The translations under genes were made by a program, and so were the position numbers. Below the pieces are notes generated by a model. That model did no database searches. It worked only from the letters and a program-made list of their open reading frames with translations, and was not told where the DNA came from. DNA of 64,000 nt from Teratosphaeria epicoccoides (taxonomy: Eukaryota; Ascomycota; Dothideomycetes; Mycosphaerellales; Teratosphaeriaceae): positions 62,001 to 126,000 of the forward strand of contig JADDMT010000007.1 of assembly GCA_021401465.1 (NCBI GenBank), in the 5' to 3' direction. Each line of letters starts with the position of its first letter. The stretch's first letter is position 1. Below, one piece after another: positions 18,856-30,300 of this stretch.

Positions 18856-21407
18856 ATGGCGAAGCTGCTCTATTATCTTCTTGGCCTTCGTCTAGTGTCC
18901 GCCCTCCCAGATGTCCACGTCAAACACAAGTCGCTGTACTGCATGTACACGATCTATGAGCAACTGATTAAGTACAAATTCGCCGATGCTGCTGGTCCTT
19001 GCAACAGCACCATCGAGAATGAGTCTATCTATGGCAATGCATTACGGTACTGCTCGGCACCTGAAATCGACGCAGGACTGGATTGGTGGCTCGACGAATG
19101 CAAGCACGACGACCAGTTATTGACCAAGGACCTGGCCACCTTACAGAGCAACGCTACTGCGTACTGGGCTGCTGGCTTGCCACTGATCAATCCCGACCAA
19201 AATAGCACCAAGAAGACGAAGATCCAGGAGCCGGTTGCGCTGGATTATGGGTACTACCGTAGGGCCTACAAGTCATATGTATCTTGCGCCTCTACCTGTC
19301 GTCTTGCCGTTACTGACGCTACTGCAGGTCAGTAAAGATGCTCACATGGCACGGAGTTACTACTACGGCTGGGGCCTGATAGGTTTCTGGGGCGGAATTC
19401 TTGTTATCGGCATGGTGGCCAACGTGTGCGGAAACCTCTGGCGACCAAGAAGTCCGATCATGGCTGGGCAAGACCCAGACCAGATCCCAGTGGGGAGTCG
19501 TAAGCCTAGTGGTCCATGGACAACCGTCTCGCATCTTGTGAGAACCCACATTACAGTGCCAGCAGCATTCGGGAGCCGCTTCCCATATTCCTCTAGACAC
19601 TTCGCCTGGATGACGATTCCAAAACGTCTGGACTTTTTGATCATATCGGCGTGGTGGACTATCGCCATCGTGCTCAGCTTCGTCCGTTATGATAGCTTTG
19701 TCGGCAATACCGAGTGAGTCTTGCTCCGCATATGTTGTCTACCGGCTCTGCTGACATTGTGCTTCGATAGAACCCCCTCCATCGGCTACCAGAACTGGCG
19801 CTACGTCTCGGACCGTACGGGAATCTTGGCCTATGCCTGCCTGCCCATCATATGGCTCTTCGCTGCTCGTAACAACGGCTTCATCTGGGCGACAGGCTGG
19901 AGTTTCAGCTCATTCACCATCTATCATCGTCATGTTGCGCGGGTTTGCACAGTGCTGGGCGTGACGCACGCGATTGCAATGTCCATAAGATATGGAACGT
20001 ACCGTATGAGCGACCTGGTCTCTCGGATCGTCCGCCTGATGCTGACTGACCGCAGAAAATCATTATTACGCCAAATTGTCGGAAAACTTCGTCATCTGGG
20101 GCTTGACGGTAGGCAGCCAGCGTTCGGAAGGAGATGGGATGTGTGCTAAAGTGGTCATAGTCAATTGTGGCGATGTGTCTTATGGTTGCTACTGCTCACA
20201 AGTGGCTCCGTTGTCGCTGCTACGAGGGCTTTCTCATCATTCACATCGTCCTAGCGATCGTCATTCTCTATGGCCTCTGGGTGTAAGTTGTGACCCAAAA
20301 ATGCTGTGAGGTTGTAGGTGTAGCTGATCATTTAGACATACCAAGCACCAAGGCACCGAGTACGACGGATATCTCTGGATGCCTATTGCTACCTGGTCCG
20401 CAGATCGCTTCTTGCGCCTCATACGCCTCGTCTGCTGCAATCTTCACATCAGATACAGCAAAGGCGTCTTCATCAGCTTGACCCGATCGACGGTCACTTA
20501 CGACAAGAACAGTGATGTGATCCGTATCGATGTGGAGCCTGCAGTCAAGTCTGGTAGGCCAGGGCAGTACTACCACGTCTACCAAGCTATGGCTTGGCGA
20601 GGCTGGGAGAACCATCCATTCACCTTGGGAGCATACAACACCAAGCCGGCGTCTAGTCACATCACCCGGCGTCGTGATGGTGATCTTAAGGACGAAACGA
20701 CAGTGAGCATATCTTCCGAGCTCGAAGCGGGTTGCCAGGTCTTCACATTCTGGATCCGTCCTTGTGACGGTTGGACAAAACGGCTGCGTGAGCAATGTCT
20801 TAGATCTGCAAGTTCGTCGATCCGACCCAGACTGTTACTCGAGGGTCCGTATGGCCAGCACATCAACACGCGATCCTTCGACACCTTGCTATTGATCGCC
20901 GGTGGCACTGGTGTTTCAGCCGTTGTGCCATTGATCATTGAGCACGTCCAGGACAGCACGGCTGTGGGCTGCAGGACCAGGACAACGAAAGTCCACTTGA
21001 ATTGGACTGTCAAGCGGTCGGGCTTTCTTGAAGAGCTGTGCCAGCGCGAGTTGGCACCGGCATTGACGAGGCAGGATTTCGAGACTTCCTTCTACTGTAC
21101 AGCATCTTCGGTCCCATCAGCCACGACACGGAAAGACAGCGCTGAGAGAATCGCGGTAGACAAGGCTATCGAAGCCAATGTGTCGCCGGTCAGGTCCCAG
21201 GGAGCTCCTTCGATCCAAGCTGGCCGACCTAATGTCGCCACTCTTATCGCAACTTTTGCCGAAGAAGCAAAAGCAGACGGAACGAGCTTGGCAGTTGTAT
21301 GCTGTGGTCCTCCCGCTATGGCAGACGATGCACGGGAGGCTGTGCATCGCGCACTGAAGAATGGTTGTCCAAGGATGGAGTACTTTGAGGAGTCGTTTGG
21401 GTGGTAA
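18856..21407 (+). CDS. FRE-type ferric reductase transmembrane metalloreductase
   Basis: Six exons were reconstructed: 18856-19278, 19328-19713, 19771-20003, 20056-20108, 20161-20282 and 20336-21407. The introns are 49, 57, 52, 52 and 53 bp, each with GT...AG ends and correct phase. The product is 762 residues. A signal peptide (MAKLLYYLLGLRLVSA) precedes a luminal Cys-rich segment. A ferric-reductase transmembrane domain follows, with helices including WTIAIVLSFVRY and FLIIHIVLAIVILYGLW and heme-type histidines in HRHVARVCTVLGVTHA and LIIHIV. The cytosolic half has the FAD-binding motif HPFTLG, the NADPH-binding motifs GPYG and GGTGVSAVVP, and the terminal VVCCGPPAM segment. Such enzymes reduce extracellular ferric or cupric ions for uptake. 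No oxidase or permease partner is adjacent. A candidate iron-GATA site lies upstream. Confidence 0.85.
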
Positions 21408-24400
21408 TGGAAGTAGCAGAGATCGGACCTTTATATGCGGCTGAGCTTGGATGTCTCCGGATGTGACGTTCAGCCATTTGTGTGCTGGAACTACACACAG
21501 TGGCTTAGTAAACCTGACCGTGTGGCCGCTGTATGCTAGGCGCCTGGGAGAACAGCCCTGCGAGTGGTATATGGTGCCAGGTTGTAGGTACATCAATCGC
21601 TAGATCTGCTTTTTTACGAGATCACGCTACTACTTTGGCCGCTAGTCTTGAATTTGGCGACAGATTCGCAGTACAACATGACCAAGAACGACCCGCAGTC
21701 CAGTGTGTTACGCAGAACCGATCCTGATAGCAACCTTCTCTTGATATGGAAGCTACCCGGAAACAGATATATTTCGCCCCTCGCTGCTTGAGAAGCCGAT
21801 GTGCATCAGACCATTACAGCAAAGCCACATCAACAGCAAGAATGAGCACAACAGCCGATCTAGACTCCACCAAAGACAAGCAGGCTCTGAATATGGACTC
21901 TGCCAAAGCCATGCTGCGTCAGATATTCCCGACCACGATGCAGAGGAAACTGAGCAACAGCCATGACCCGGACTCTTTCCATGCTGACACCGCTTTTGCT
22001 CAGAAGTTGCAAACCCGCCCTGCCTGAGGCAAGCACATCATCGACGACGTTCACTGATCCATCTTTTGAAACTACATCCCCGGCCCTACCGAACAAGTTG
22101 GGTATGCCATCGATGCAATTTGGAAGCCGGACGGGATTGCCCTAGCAGTCGAGTGCTCGCATATGTGTACGGCGAAGGGGCGTACGGCAGACGGACGCCA
22201 CCACTCTCATAGAGTGCACGACAGGTACGCTTCATAGCGATGAGCATCTGCACAGAAGTGTCCTTGGCCGGTTCGGAGTGCGGTCATGATCAACTTGTTG
22301 ACTTTGCTGAATGCAATCTACGCGTGGAGCGGTCGAGATTGGATAGGTGGCTGTCCGGTCTGTAACGCTCTCTTGCAGGCTGTTCAGCCTGTATTCAAGG
22401 TCGTTTCGCCACTGGGCCATGTAGACACATTCTTCTGCAGCTCCCACTAGTCTCATGATTAGGATCGACTCTGAGACGTGCTTTTGACAATGTGCAAAAT
22501 GGTCTCAACAAGAAATAGCGCTCAGACCTTCGCCTTAGCGTCTTGGCGTTGATCAAGTCATCTGCTGCGTCTGCATGACCTGCTTGATCCATGGATGGCA
22601 TTCACCTCGAGATCAGACAATGACGTCGGAGCACGACGGACCTTGGGAGAACTTTGCGGTTGTATGTCGGATTGCGGCGCCGCCATGTGCTACACACTAA
22701 GGTCTACGCGACATCCAACCGTTTAGAGATGCGGCTTGCTGTAGCGTTACAAAGCGAGCATCCAGACGTGCTTCATTTGTGATGGCCTCCACTGAGACCG
22801 AACGATGTGCATTCGGCCACATCAGGCAAATACCCGTTTAGACGACTGAGAGAGGCAATGGCTGGAACAGCTTAAGAAGATCTGCTCAGTACGGAAAGCA
22901 AGATATTTTTCAATCGCCTCGCTATATTCGCTCCATCCGCTCCCGTTGTCAACAATGAAGACGCTGCCATCACTGTCAGCGCTATACGTAGACCCTCACC
23001 AACAATACCGGTGTCGTCTACCCACTCATCATCGACGACATCAGCCTCGTCCAGGTGTTCCTCATCGACGTTATCATCGTCATCTAGGCGTTCATCGTCA
23101 ACGTCTTCAGCATTATCGGTCCACTCATTATCAATGACGTTGGTCTCTGCCAGCCGCTCATCGTCAACGACATCAACATTGCTTGATTGCTGTACATGCC
23201 ACACTTCTCAAACGAAGATTTCCATTCGCACTCCGACCTGGGCCACTCGAAGTCGCCCTTTAGAGCAAATTGAATGCCTCTTGTGAGCCCGAATGGACAA
23301 ATCCGATCTCAGCAAGTGAGCCCATCGATCGGATGAAGGCCACGGTGTATCGTTCAGGCCTTGTAATCTCCGACGGGCCGGCCGAGCTGATGTCGTGTGC
23401 AATCGAGACGACCGTCTATAAGCCAGAGTCGCTTTGTAACAAGGGTGTGCACAAAACAGCATGTTTCCAAGCAATCAACTTCTAGCGAGCCGTCAGTTCT
23501 TGGCGTGCCACGAAGCGTGCACTACTGTAATCGGCGATGCAATGTTATTATCCAAATGTAGTTGAGCAAAAGCAGGCCTGCGCCTTCGAGTCGAGTGACC
23601 TGTGGAGCAGCCGTCTCTGAGCTGTATTGTATAAACAGCAAGTCGTTGCCCTGCTGCTGCCTAGCGTAGCCATCGATGGCCAGAGCTTCGATTAGTATGG
23701 TTAGCGCTTATGCAGTGCCGCATGATCAATTGCATGCGAGCATAGCTTAGATGGCTGCAGAGGATCCTTTGACTGAAGAACGCAGCTCGAACGACATAGC
23801 CAGAGCGCGGTGCGACGGCGTGATGGCCTACCGCGCTCGAATGCAAGTCTGCGGCGTTAAAGCGCGTGAGTGATAAGGCTGCTATCTCCCAAGCATTTCC
23901 TCCTCGCGCACAGCAACAGTCGCGGAAAGCACCATCGCAAGATCTCAATACAATCACCGACTGGCATTTGGGGTAATACGGTCTGCCTCAACAGTTGGTA
24001 TCCAGACGCTGGCTGACACTCAGTCATGTATAGATCCACCGCAGCTCTATCACTGTCCCCAGCAGTAGTAAATCATCACGACCACTGCTAGCATGTTCCT
24101 TGGACGACATGTGCTACTACGTTATCATGAACACTTCGTATAAGGGGTGCAGAGCAGACCCGAAGCATGTTGGGACAGAGACTCGGTGGGTTTCATGCGT
24201 GATGGCCCAGAGAAATGAACATCGTTGCCCTCGTCGATCTTGCTCGCCCGCAAAAGGGTTGAATGATCAGCATATTCAACTTGGATCGTCCACACGGCCA
24301 GGCAACTGTCCTCAATTTTAACCGCAGGCGTGTGTTCTTTGGCTCAACAAGATGTGCGCTGACAATCGACAGGTGAAGGAATCATGACAGCCTTTGCGAT

Positions 24401-24452
24401 TTGACCCATATCCAGAATGACAAGAGTAGAAGGGAAAGGACCACGCAGGACT
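21408..24452. other. Gene-poor region with relics
   Basis: About 3 kb without a convincing gene. A minus-strand piece near 22370-22470 (AAEECVYMAQWRNDLEYRL) reads like part of a fungal protein but is not extendable. A plus-strand 61-residue frame from 21842 (MSTTADLDSTKDKQ) is also unsupported. A 33-bp acidic repeat array lies at 23013-23180. Confidence 0.4.
23013..23180 (-). repeat. Five-copy degenerate 33-bp tandem repeat
   Basis: Five diverged units of about 33 bp. In one minus-strand frame each encodes an 11-residue acidic unit of the type DVVDDERLAET / NVIDNEWTDNA / DVDDERLDDDD / NVDEEHLDEAD / VVDDEWVDDTG. The frame stays open across all units but has no ATG at its start (an in-frame TGA lies at 23208-23210), so it may be an exon of an unresolved gene or a relic. 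Confidence 0.7.
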
Positions 24453-25312
24453 TTAGTGTCTCGAATCGTCTGCCTTTGAATCTGGATGTTTGATCCTGCT
24501 TGTTCGTAAGTGGAGAATTGCTGTAAAGCCTAAGGGGATTATACCCTCGATTTTCACGTCCTTGAAGAGAGCCTCCAAGTCCTCGTAGCCCTTCGTCCAG
24601 CACTTGCGAATGATGTCACCGCAAGCCGATAAATCTACTTGTGGGAAGTCCTCTTGAGTGTAAGCGCGTTCTATCTCATTGCTAGTAAGGCTGCTGTATG
24701 GTTTTGATCCAGTCACTATCTCATAGAAGTGGAACCCAGAGCGAACATCTCGCTGTGCTCCGAGATTCCATCGCTTGTAGGGTCATCATGACTGGTCTCG
24801 TAGCAACTCAATGGCTCTTTCCCATCAATCGAAGAGCCTGCAAAGTCGGCAACGTTAGTGTCGAGATTTTGGTCGAGAAAGATGTTGTTGCATGAGACGT
24901 CTCCATGTAGGACACCTTTGGAGTGGAGGAAGGCGATTGTCTCTATGATTTGCACCATCCATCGGAGACGCATACGAAGTGGGACGACGGCACTGCCCTT
25001 ATGACTGACATAGTAGTGTCGTATTGAGTTGTTTGTTGCGTACCGGAGGATGATGGCTGGTTTTGTTGCCCCATTTTACGACAGCGTCAAGCCGTGCAAC
25101 CATGTCACATACCAGCGCACTCAAGGTCGTGTATATTCAGCCCCTGTGGCCACCGTATAACGGACATTGGAGTCGGGCAATTTAGGAGGCAATCTGGCCC
25201 CGATTAGCGCTGAGGCGCCCGTAATGGCACAAAAGTCATAGACTGCGCAGTTGCCGTGCCCTATGAATTTTTGTGCGGAAGTTGTTGTCGGGTTATTGGC
25301 TATTACTTCCAC
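24453..25312 (-). pseudogene. Broken small fungal protein-kinase-like gene
   Basis: Minus-strand pieces reproduce a kinase in order. An N-lobe part contains FIGHGNCAVYDFCAITG (25312-25121). A C-lobe part contains RYATNNSIRHYYVS, then the catalytic-loop-like HGDVSCNNIFLD (HGD for HRD), then DFAGSS in place of DFG. The end is TGSKPYSSLTSNEIE...CWTKGYEDLEALFKDVK. The parts are not joinable. The first frame begins right after a TAA and lacks an ATG, stops separate the lobes near 25070-25121, and a one-base shift near 24719 breaks GST-FYEIVTGSKP. Ser/Thr/Tyr-kinase-like proteins of this size are common in plant-associated fungi. The gene appears dead in this assembly; a sequencing error could explain one lesion but not all. 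Confidence 0.7.
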
Positions 25313-27389
25313 TTAGCTAATCTGTCGCCCAATTTGCAGCAAAATTGAAGAGAATGGTGCCACATCGACTAAAAACAATAGTCAACACCCCGACAGTGTT
25401 ACATGTAACCCATATCACATTCAAGTACTTCAACCATCGGCAATGGCGCCAATACTGCCGCCCCACGCGCCACAAGAAAGATCTCAGACGCTTCATCTCT
25501 TCTGGCGAGTGTCTTGCCATGCCAGGTCATTGGTACCTGTAACCTCTCTTCGCATCAGCAACATTCGCCAATCACTTCATTCTACCCCTGCTGTGTGCGC
25601 CCGTATCTCCTGTCATGCTGCACTCTTGCCTACCACGCGATTTGCGTAGGTGGGGACCCTTGGGCTGAGGCGTCTTGTCGACCTACACAGTGCCGGGTAC
25701 TGTCGACACGTTCCTGCTCACTTTCTGCCAATATGTCTGAGCTCGGGATGCGTACTGCGAAAGGTCGCACTACCTTGGCTGCTGCCCTTGATGCCGAGAT
25801 CGACATAGTCCCGGTCCCCACAGCATTGCACGACAAGTCCGCGTTCGCTCACGACCTCGAGAGCCTGACGCGAGTTCAAGATTTGGTCTCCCGTCACTTG
25901 AGTGTTGCAATATCGAAATTCGTATTGAGCCAATCCTCGCAAGGGATCTAAGGCGGCTTTAATACACGTTTGCCGATCACGATTATGAACACACTTGCCG
26001 ACAGGCTGCCTCGCAGGGTGCTGCTGCGCATTGCAATGCCTCCTGCGGTCGGCAAATGCTACGTCCCTGGTACTGTTCATGACAAACTCCGCTGCGAAGC
26101 GGCTACCTACGTTCCGCGAGAACGGTGTTGTCCTACTATGCCCATACCACGTTTACTGGGCATATGATTTCTGGGATCTCAGTCGGGAGGCCCAGAATTG
26201 GTGACACGAGGTCTATGCTTGTTTCACTGACAGTATCAGTTCATGCGAGTCGAGAATGAGTCATGGTCGCATTGGACGATCTGGCGTGTAAGATGAGGTT
26301 CCGCAGCAATGCTCTGCCAGACTTCTCCGCCCACCATCGCCCTGCTTTGCACGATGATGGGTACGTACTCATTGAACATGACGTACTCATTGAACATGTC
26401 GAAAAGGCGCAATGCTCTCGACCAGCTGGCACAAGCATCCCGACGACTCAGTGAGGCGTAAAAATCTTTGTACTGGCCTCACCAGCATTATGCTTAGCTT
26501 GAGCCGAATACGACTGGCACGCCTCGTCTCATGGACGATGGACAAGAAGGGCTGCATCTCCACGACCAATCGTCCGTTTCACAACCTATCTGCATTCTTG
26601 ACTCGAAATCGGAATCTCTCTAGTATACCAAGATTAGGTAGGATACTCCGCCAAAACAGATGGACCATTCTCGCGAAAGCTAATGCTGTGCAATCTTCAG
26701 AGCTGGACCTATCATTCGACAGGATCATATTTGCAGGATCTCTGGTCCTACCAAGATGCGCGCATGCAACACCAGCCAAACTCAATATCCAGCAGAGATG
26801 AGGGAATATTACAGCTTTTCACACTCACACGGCCGCTCGGAGAATGTGCTTAGAACTCCTTAGTTGCTGAATATACAGACTGACGTCCCTCTGCCAATTT
26901 CCTTTAGCTGACTAGCTAAAACAAGTCATAGACCTCATCCTGCTGCCATCAACGCCGAGAGCTGACGAGCGCCACGCGCGACTTGAATGCAAAGGTTATA
27001 ATCAATTTCAGAGCGACAGCCGATACGTACGGCCACAGGTCTAAGAGAAAGCAGAGGATCCCGTCCGCTCTCCTGAACTTAAGCTCTGAACCGATGGATT
27101 AGTACTGCGGTCGGTGACGACGTGGGAATACCCATTGCTGTACGTTTTGCCCTTGTCATATTTTCATTTTGTAGCAACCGTAGCAGACAGGGAGACAAGA
27201 CCAGACCAGACAGACCAGACGTGTTTCGAAAAGGTCCAAATCTTGGGGGCACCCCTTGCTTTCCTTGTGGATTCGAGCTCCGAACCTAACGCAAGCAAAT
27301 CGATTGACTTGTACAAAACACAACACAAATTGTCTACTCTTTCCGATTTGCACAAATCTACCTTGGTCTTACACCTCTTCTCATGTGCA
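25313..27389. other. Gene-poor spacer upstream of the kinase relic and downstream of PAN1
   Basis: About 2.1 kb with only short frames that I cannot assign. It contains a perfect 18-bp tandem duplication at 26363-26398. The right end should hold the PAN1 3' untranslated region. Confidence 0.4.
26363..26398. repeat. Perfect 18-bp tandem duplication
   Basis: Two adjacent copies of acgtactcattgaacatg (26363-26380 and 26381-26398). The unit is a multiple of three but no gene is supported around it. Confidence 0.9.
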
Positions 27390-30300
27390 TTACAAAACTC
27401 TCCCCGCAACACTAGCCTGGCTCCGATCCTTCGTCTCCGTCTTCTTCAGGCCCTTGCCCGCCTGAATCTGTCCAAGCAAGCCACTGACGTCCGGTCTCCC
27501 GCCCGCCGGCGGCGCAGGAAGAGTTTCCAATCCTGGAAAGCCCCCCGGCATCGCAGGCGCAGGGGGTGGACCGGGCGGTGGCGGTGGGGCACCATTATTC
27601 GGCAACGGGGGTGGCGGAGGCGCACCACTGCTTGGTAGGGGCGGTGGTGGCGGAGCGCCAGAGTTGGGCATAGGCGGCGGAGGAGGAGGAGATGCGATTC
27701 CGCCTGCAGAGTTAGGAGCAGGAGAGCTAGGACTCGAAGCTGTGCGGTCGTTGCTCATTGAGCTCAGAGGGCGGGGCGGAGCCATGGTGCCGAATAGGAT
27801 GCTTGCCAATTGCTTCGCGCTACCGCCCGTAGGTGCTTCTTCGTCGTCGTCATCATCGGTAGACTCGACAACAGACCAGTCGTCATCTTCCTTCGGTGCT
27901 CCACGCGTCCGAGCTGAAGCGGCTGCAGGGTCGGGAAGACTCTGCTGAGCTTTATTGACGTCGGCCATGGAGAGGCGATGGAATGGGTTTGTGTCTTTCT
28001 TTTCGGTGACTTCCGGACTCATGACGGGTGGATTGCTGACGGCCGAAGGCTGTTGTGACATCGACTTGAAGAAGGGATTCTTGCTCTCAGATGGTGGGCT
28101 AGTGACGGCCTCTGGCGGCAGCATGCTCGGCGGACTCCTGATCTCGGGCATCGGCGGTGCAGGTGGAGCAGCTAGAGGTGGTGACGCCTCCCTCGTTTCG
28201 ACATCTCTAGACAGCTCAGTACTCTGCGTCGGCGTACTCTCCTCCGGCGTGTCACGCTTCTCCCACTCCTCTTCGTCACTGCTAGATTCGTCGTCACCCA
28301 TGTTCTCGAGCTGAGCTCTAAGCTGGCGTTCTCTTTCCTTGGCGGCTTCAATCTCAGCCCGCTGAGCAGCAAGACGAGCCTCTTTCTCCAGCGCTTCCTT
28401 CTTCGCGGCTTCGCGTTTCCTTTTCTCCTCTGACTTCTTGAGCTTGCCGGCCTTAACCTGCTCCTCCAGAGCTTTGAGGTTAGCCTCCGCCTCCTCCCGT
28501 TGCTGCTGGAGCTCGCGCTCCTGCCGGGCTTCTTCGCTTCTGCAGTCATCGTCAGTATAGAAAATCAGGCTGTCTGTATCGGTCATGACATACTCAAGAT
28601 CTCGTGTCTCTTCCGCCAAGCCAGCCTGCTGCTCTCTGAGTGCCTGCTCCTTAACCTGCTGTGACGCCCGCTTGTGCTCAGCACTGTACTGCGCTTGATC
28701 ACTAGTCGCACTTTCGCTCCTATTGCGCCTGCTTGCAGGTGCTGGTGGCGGAGGTTTCTTGCCGGTTAGTGGGGAAGCGGCAGCAGGTGCCGGTGGCTCG
28801 ATGCCCTCGCCTTTCAGCCTGGCTTGCCTCTCCTGCTCGCGCCTAGCATCCTCAGCCTCAGCCTGTTTGAGCCTGTCTTCTTTTTCTTTGCGCTCACGCT
28901 CAGCACGCTGGGCAGCAGTCTCGCCACCGGTCTTGGAAGGTGCTTTGATCCCGAGAGCAGCAAGACGCTCAGCCATGCGCTGCTCGGCTTGCTGCTTAAT
29001 GAAAGCCGCTCGCTCCTCGGCCGTCCTGTATGAAGAGTACGAGGAGCCAGTAGTTTGAGGCGTAGATGCGACTAGCGCTCGGCTAGAAGCAGGTGAATCT
29101 GTCCTCGACACAGGTGTCGCCGACCGGCTGCCGTTCTCAATATGATTCCTGTTTGCAGCAGGTCGTGCAGAGCGTTCCTCATTCCGCACGCGTGCGGCTC
29201 TTGAGCTTCGCTGCATCTCAAAGATGAAATCCTTGACTTCGTTCTCGACACCCAATCCGTCTTCCCACCGTCTCCTCTCATGCTCGTCAGATGCACTCTC
29301 GCCACCTTCCTTCAGACTTGACTCCAGGCCCTTGGAATACTCCGTGACACTCTCCTCGACATCCTTCACCATTTGCTCGTTATCTTCGCGCTCGCGATTG
29401 ACGCGCTTCCGCTCCTCTTCCAATCGCTTCGCCGCGCCTGAGCCGTCATCACCAACATCAACCTTCTTTCCGGACAACGCAGCAGACCGCTGTTGCATCA
29501 TCGCTCTAGCGCGAGCCTTGAGGCGATCAGACTCGGTGACGGCACCGCTCGGACCTGTGCCCACGATGGCAGGCGCACTGCTGGGGTTGGACTTGGCATC
29601 TCTCAATCGGAACAGCTCAAGCTGAGCATCTGCAATAGCGCGCTCGCACTTCCGCACATGGCTCGCAAGCTCCGGTAAACGATCGGATAAACCTCTGAGC
29701 TGACGTTGAAGAGCGCGACGTTCTGCGTCGGTGTCGCTGGTCTTGTACACAGAATTCGGATGGGTATCAATATCTTCCTGCAGTCTTCGTACACGACGGA
29801 ACAACTCTTCAGCCTCTTTCTTGTCCTTCCGATCTAATGCATCTTCCTCGTCCGCATTGTTTTCGTCTTCAAAGTCCATCGCATCGAGTAGGACCTGCTT
29901 CTCGCGAATCTGCTTCTTCAGTTGGTCGATGCTCATGTCATCGGCGCTCTGTGCGCTAGAAGCCGGCGATGGAGATCGAGCGTCCGCATCACGACCAATA
30001 CGTCGTCGGGCTGAGCTCCTGTAGCCAACATCATCATCATCATTCTTAAAAACTGTGGCGTCCTTGCGAGATCCAGGGGTCCCGTTTCGGAACGAGTGCG
30101 ACTTCAGATATGACACACCGGTCTTCTGCGGCTGCAAGAATGCACCAGATGACTTGCGCTCTTGAGCATCCTCGCTCAGCAAGCCCTTCATCCGGTCAAT
30201 GCTGCTGTTCAGATATCTCGTCGAAGGCGGTACCAGTTCAGGCGGGAGTTGATTGGGTACCGGGTAGCCGTTCAGTTTCCGATAGATCAAATGCATTGCA

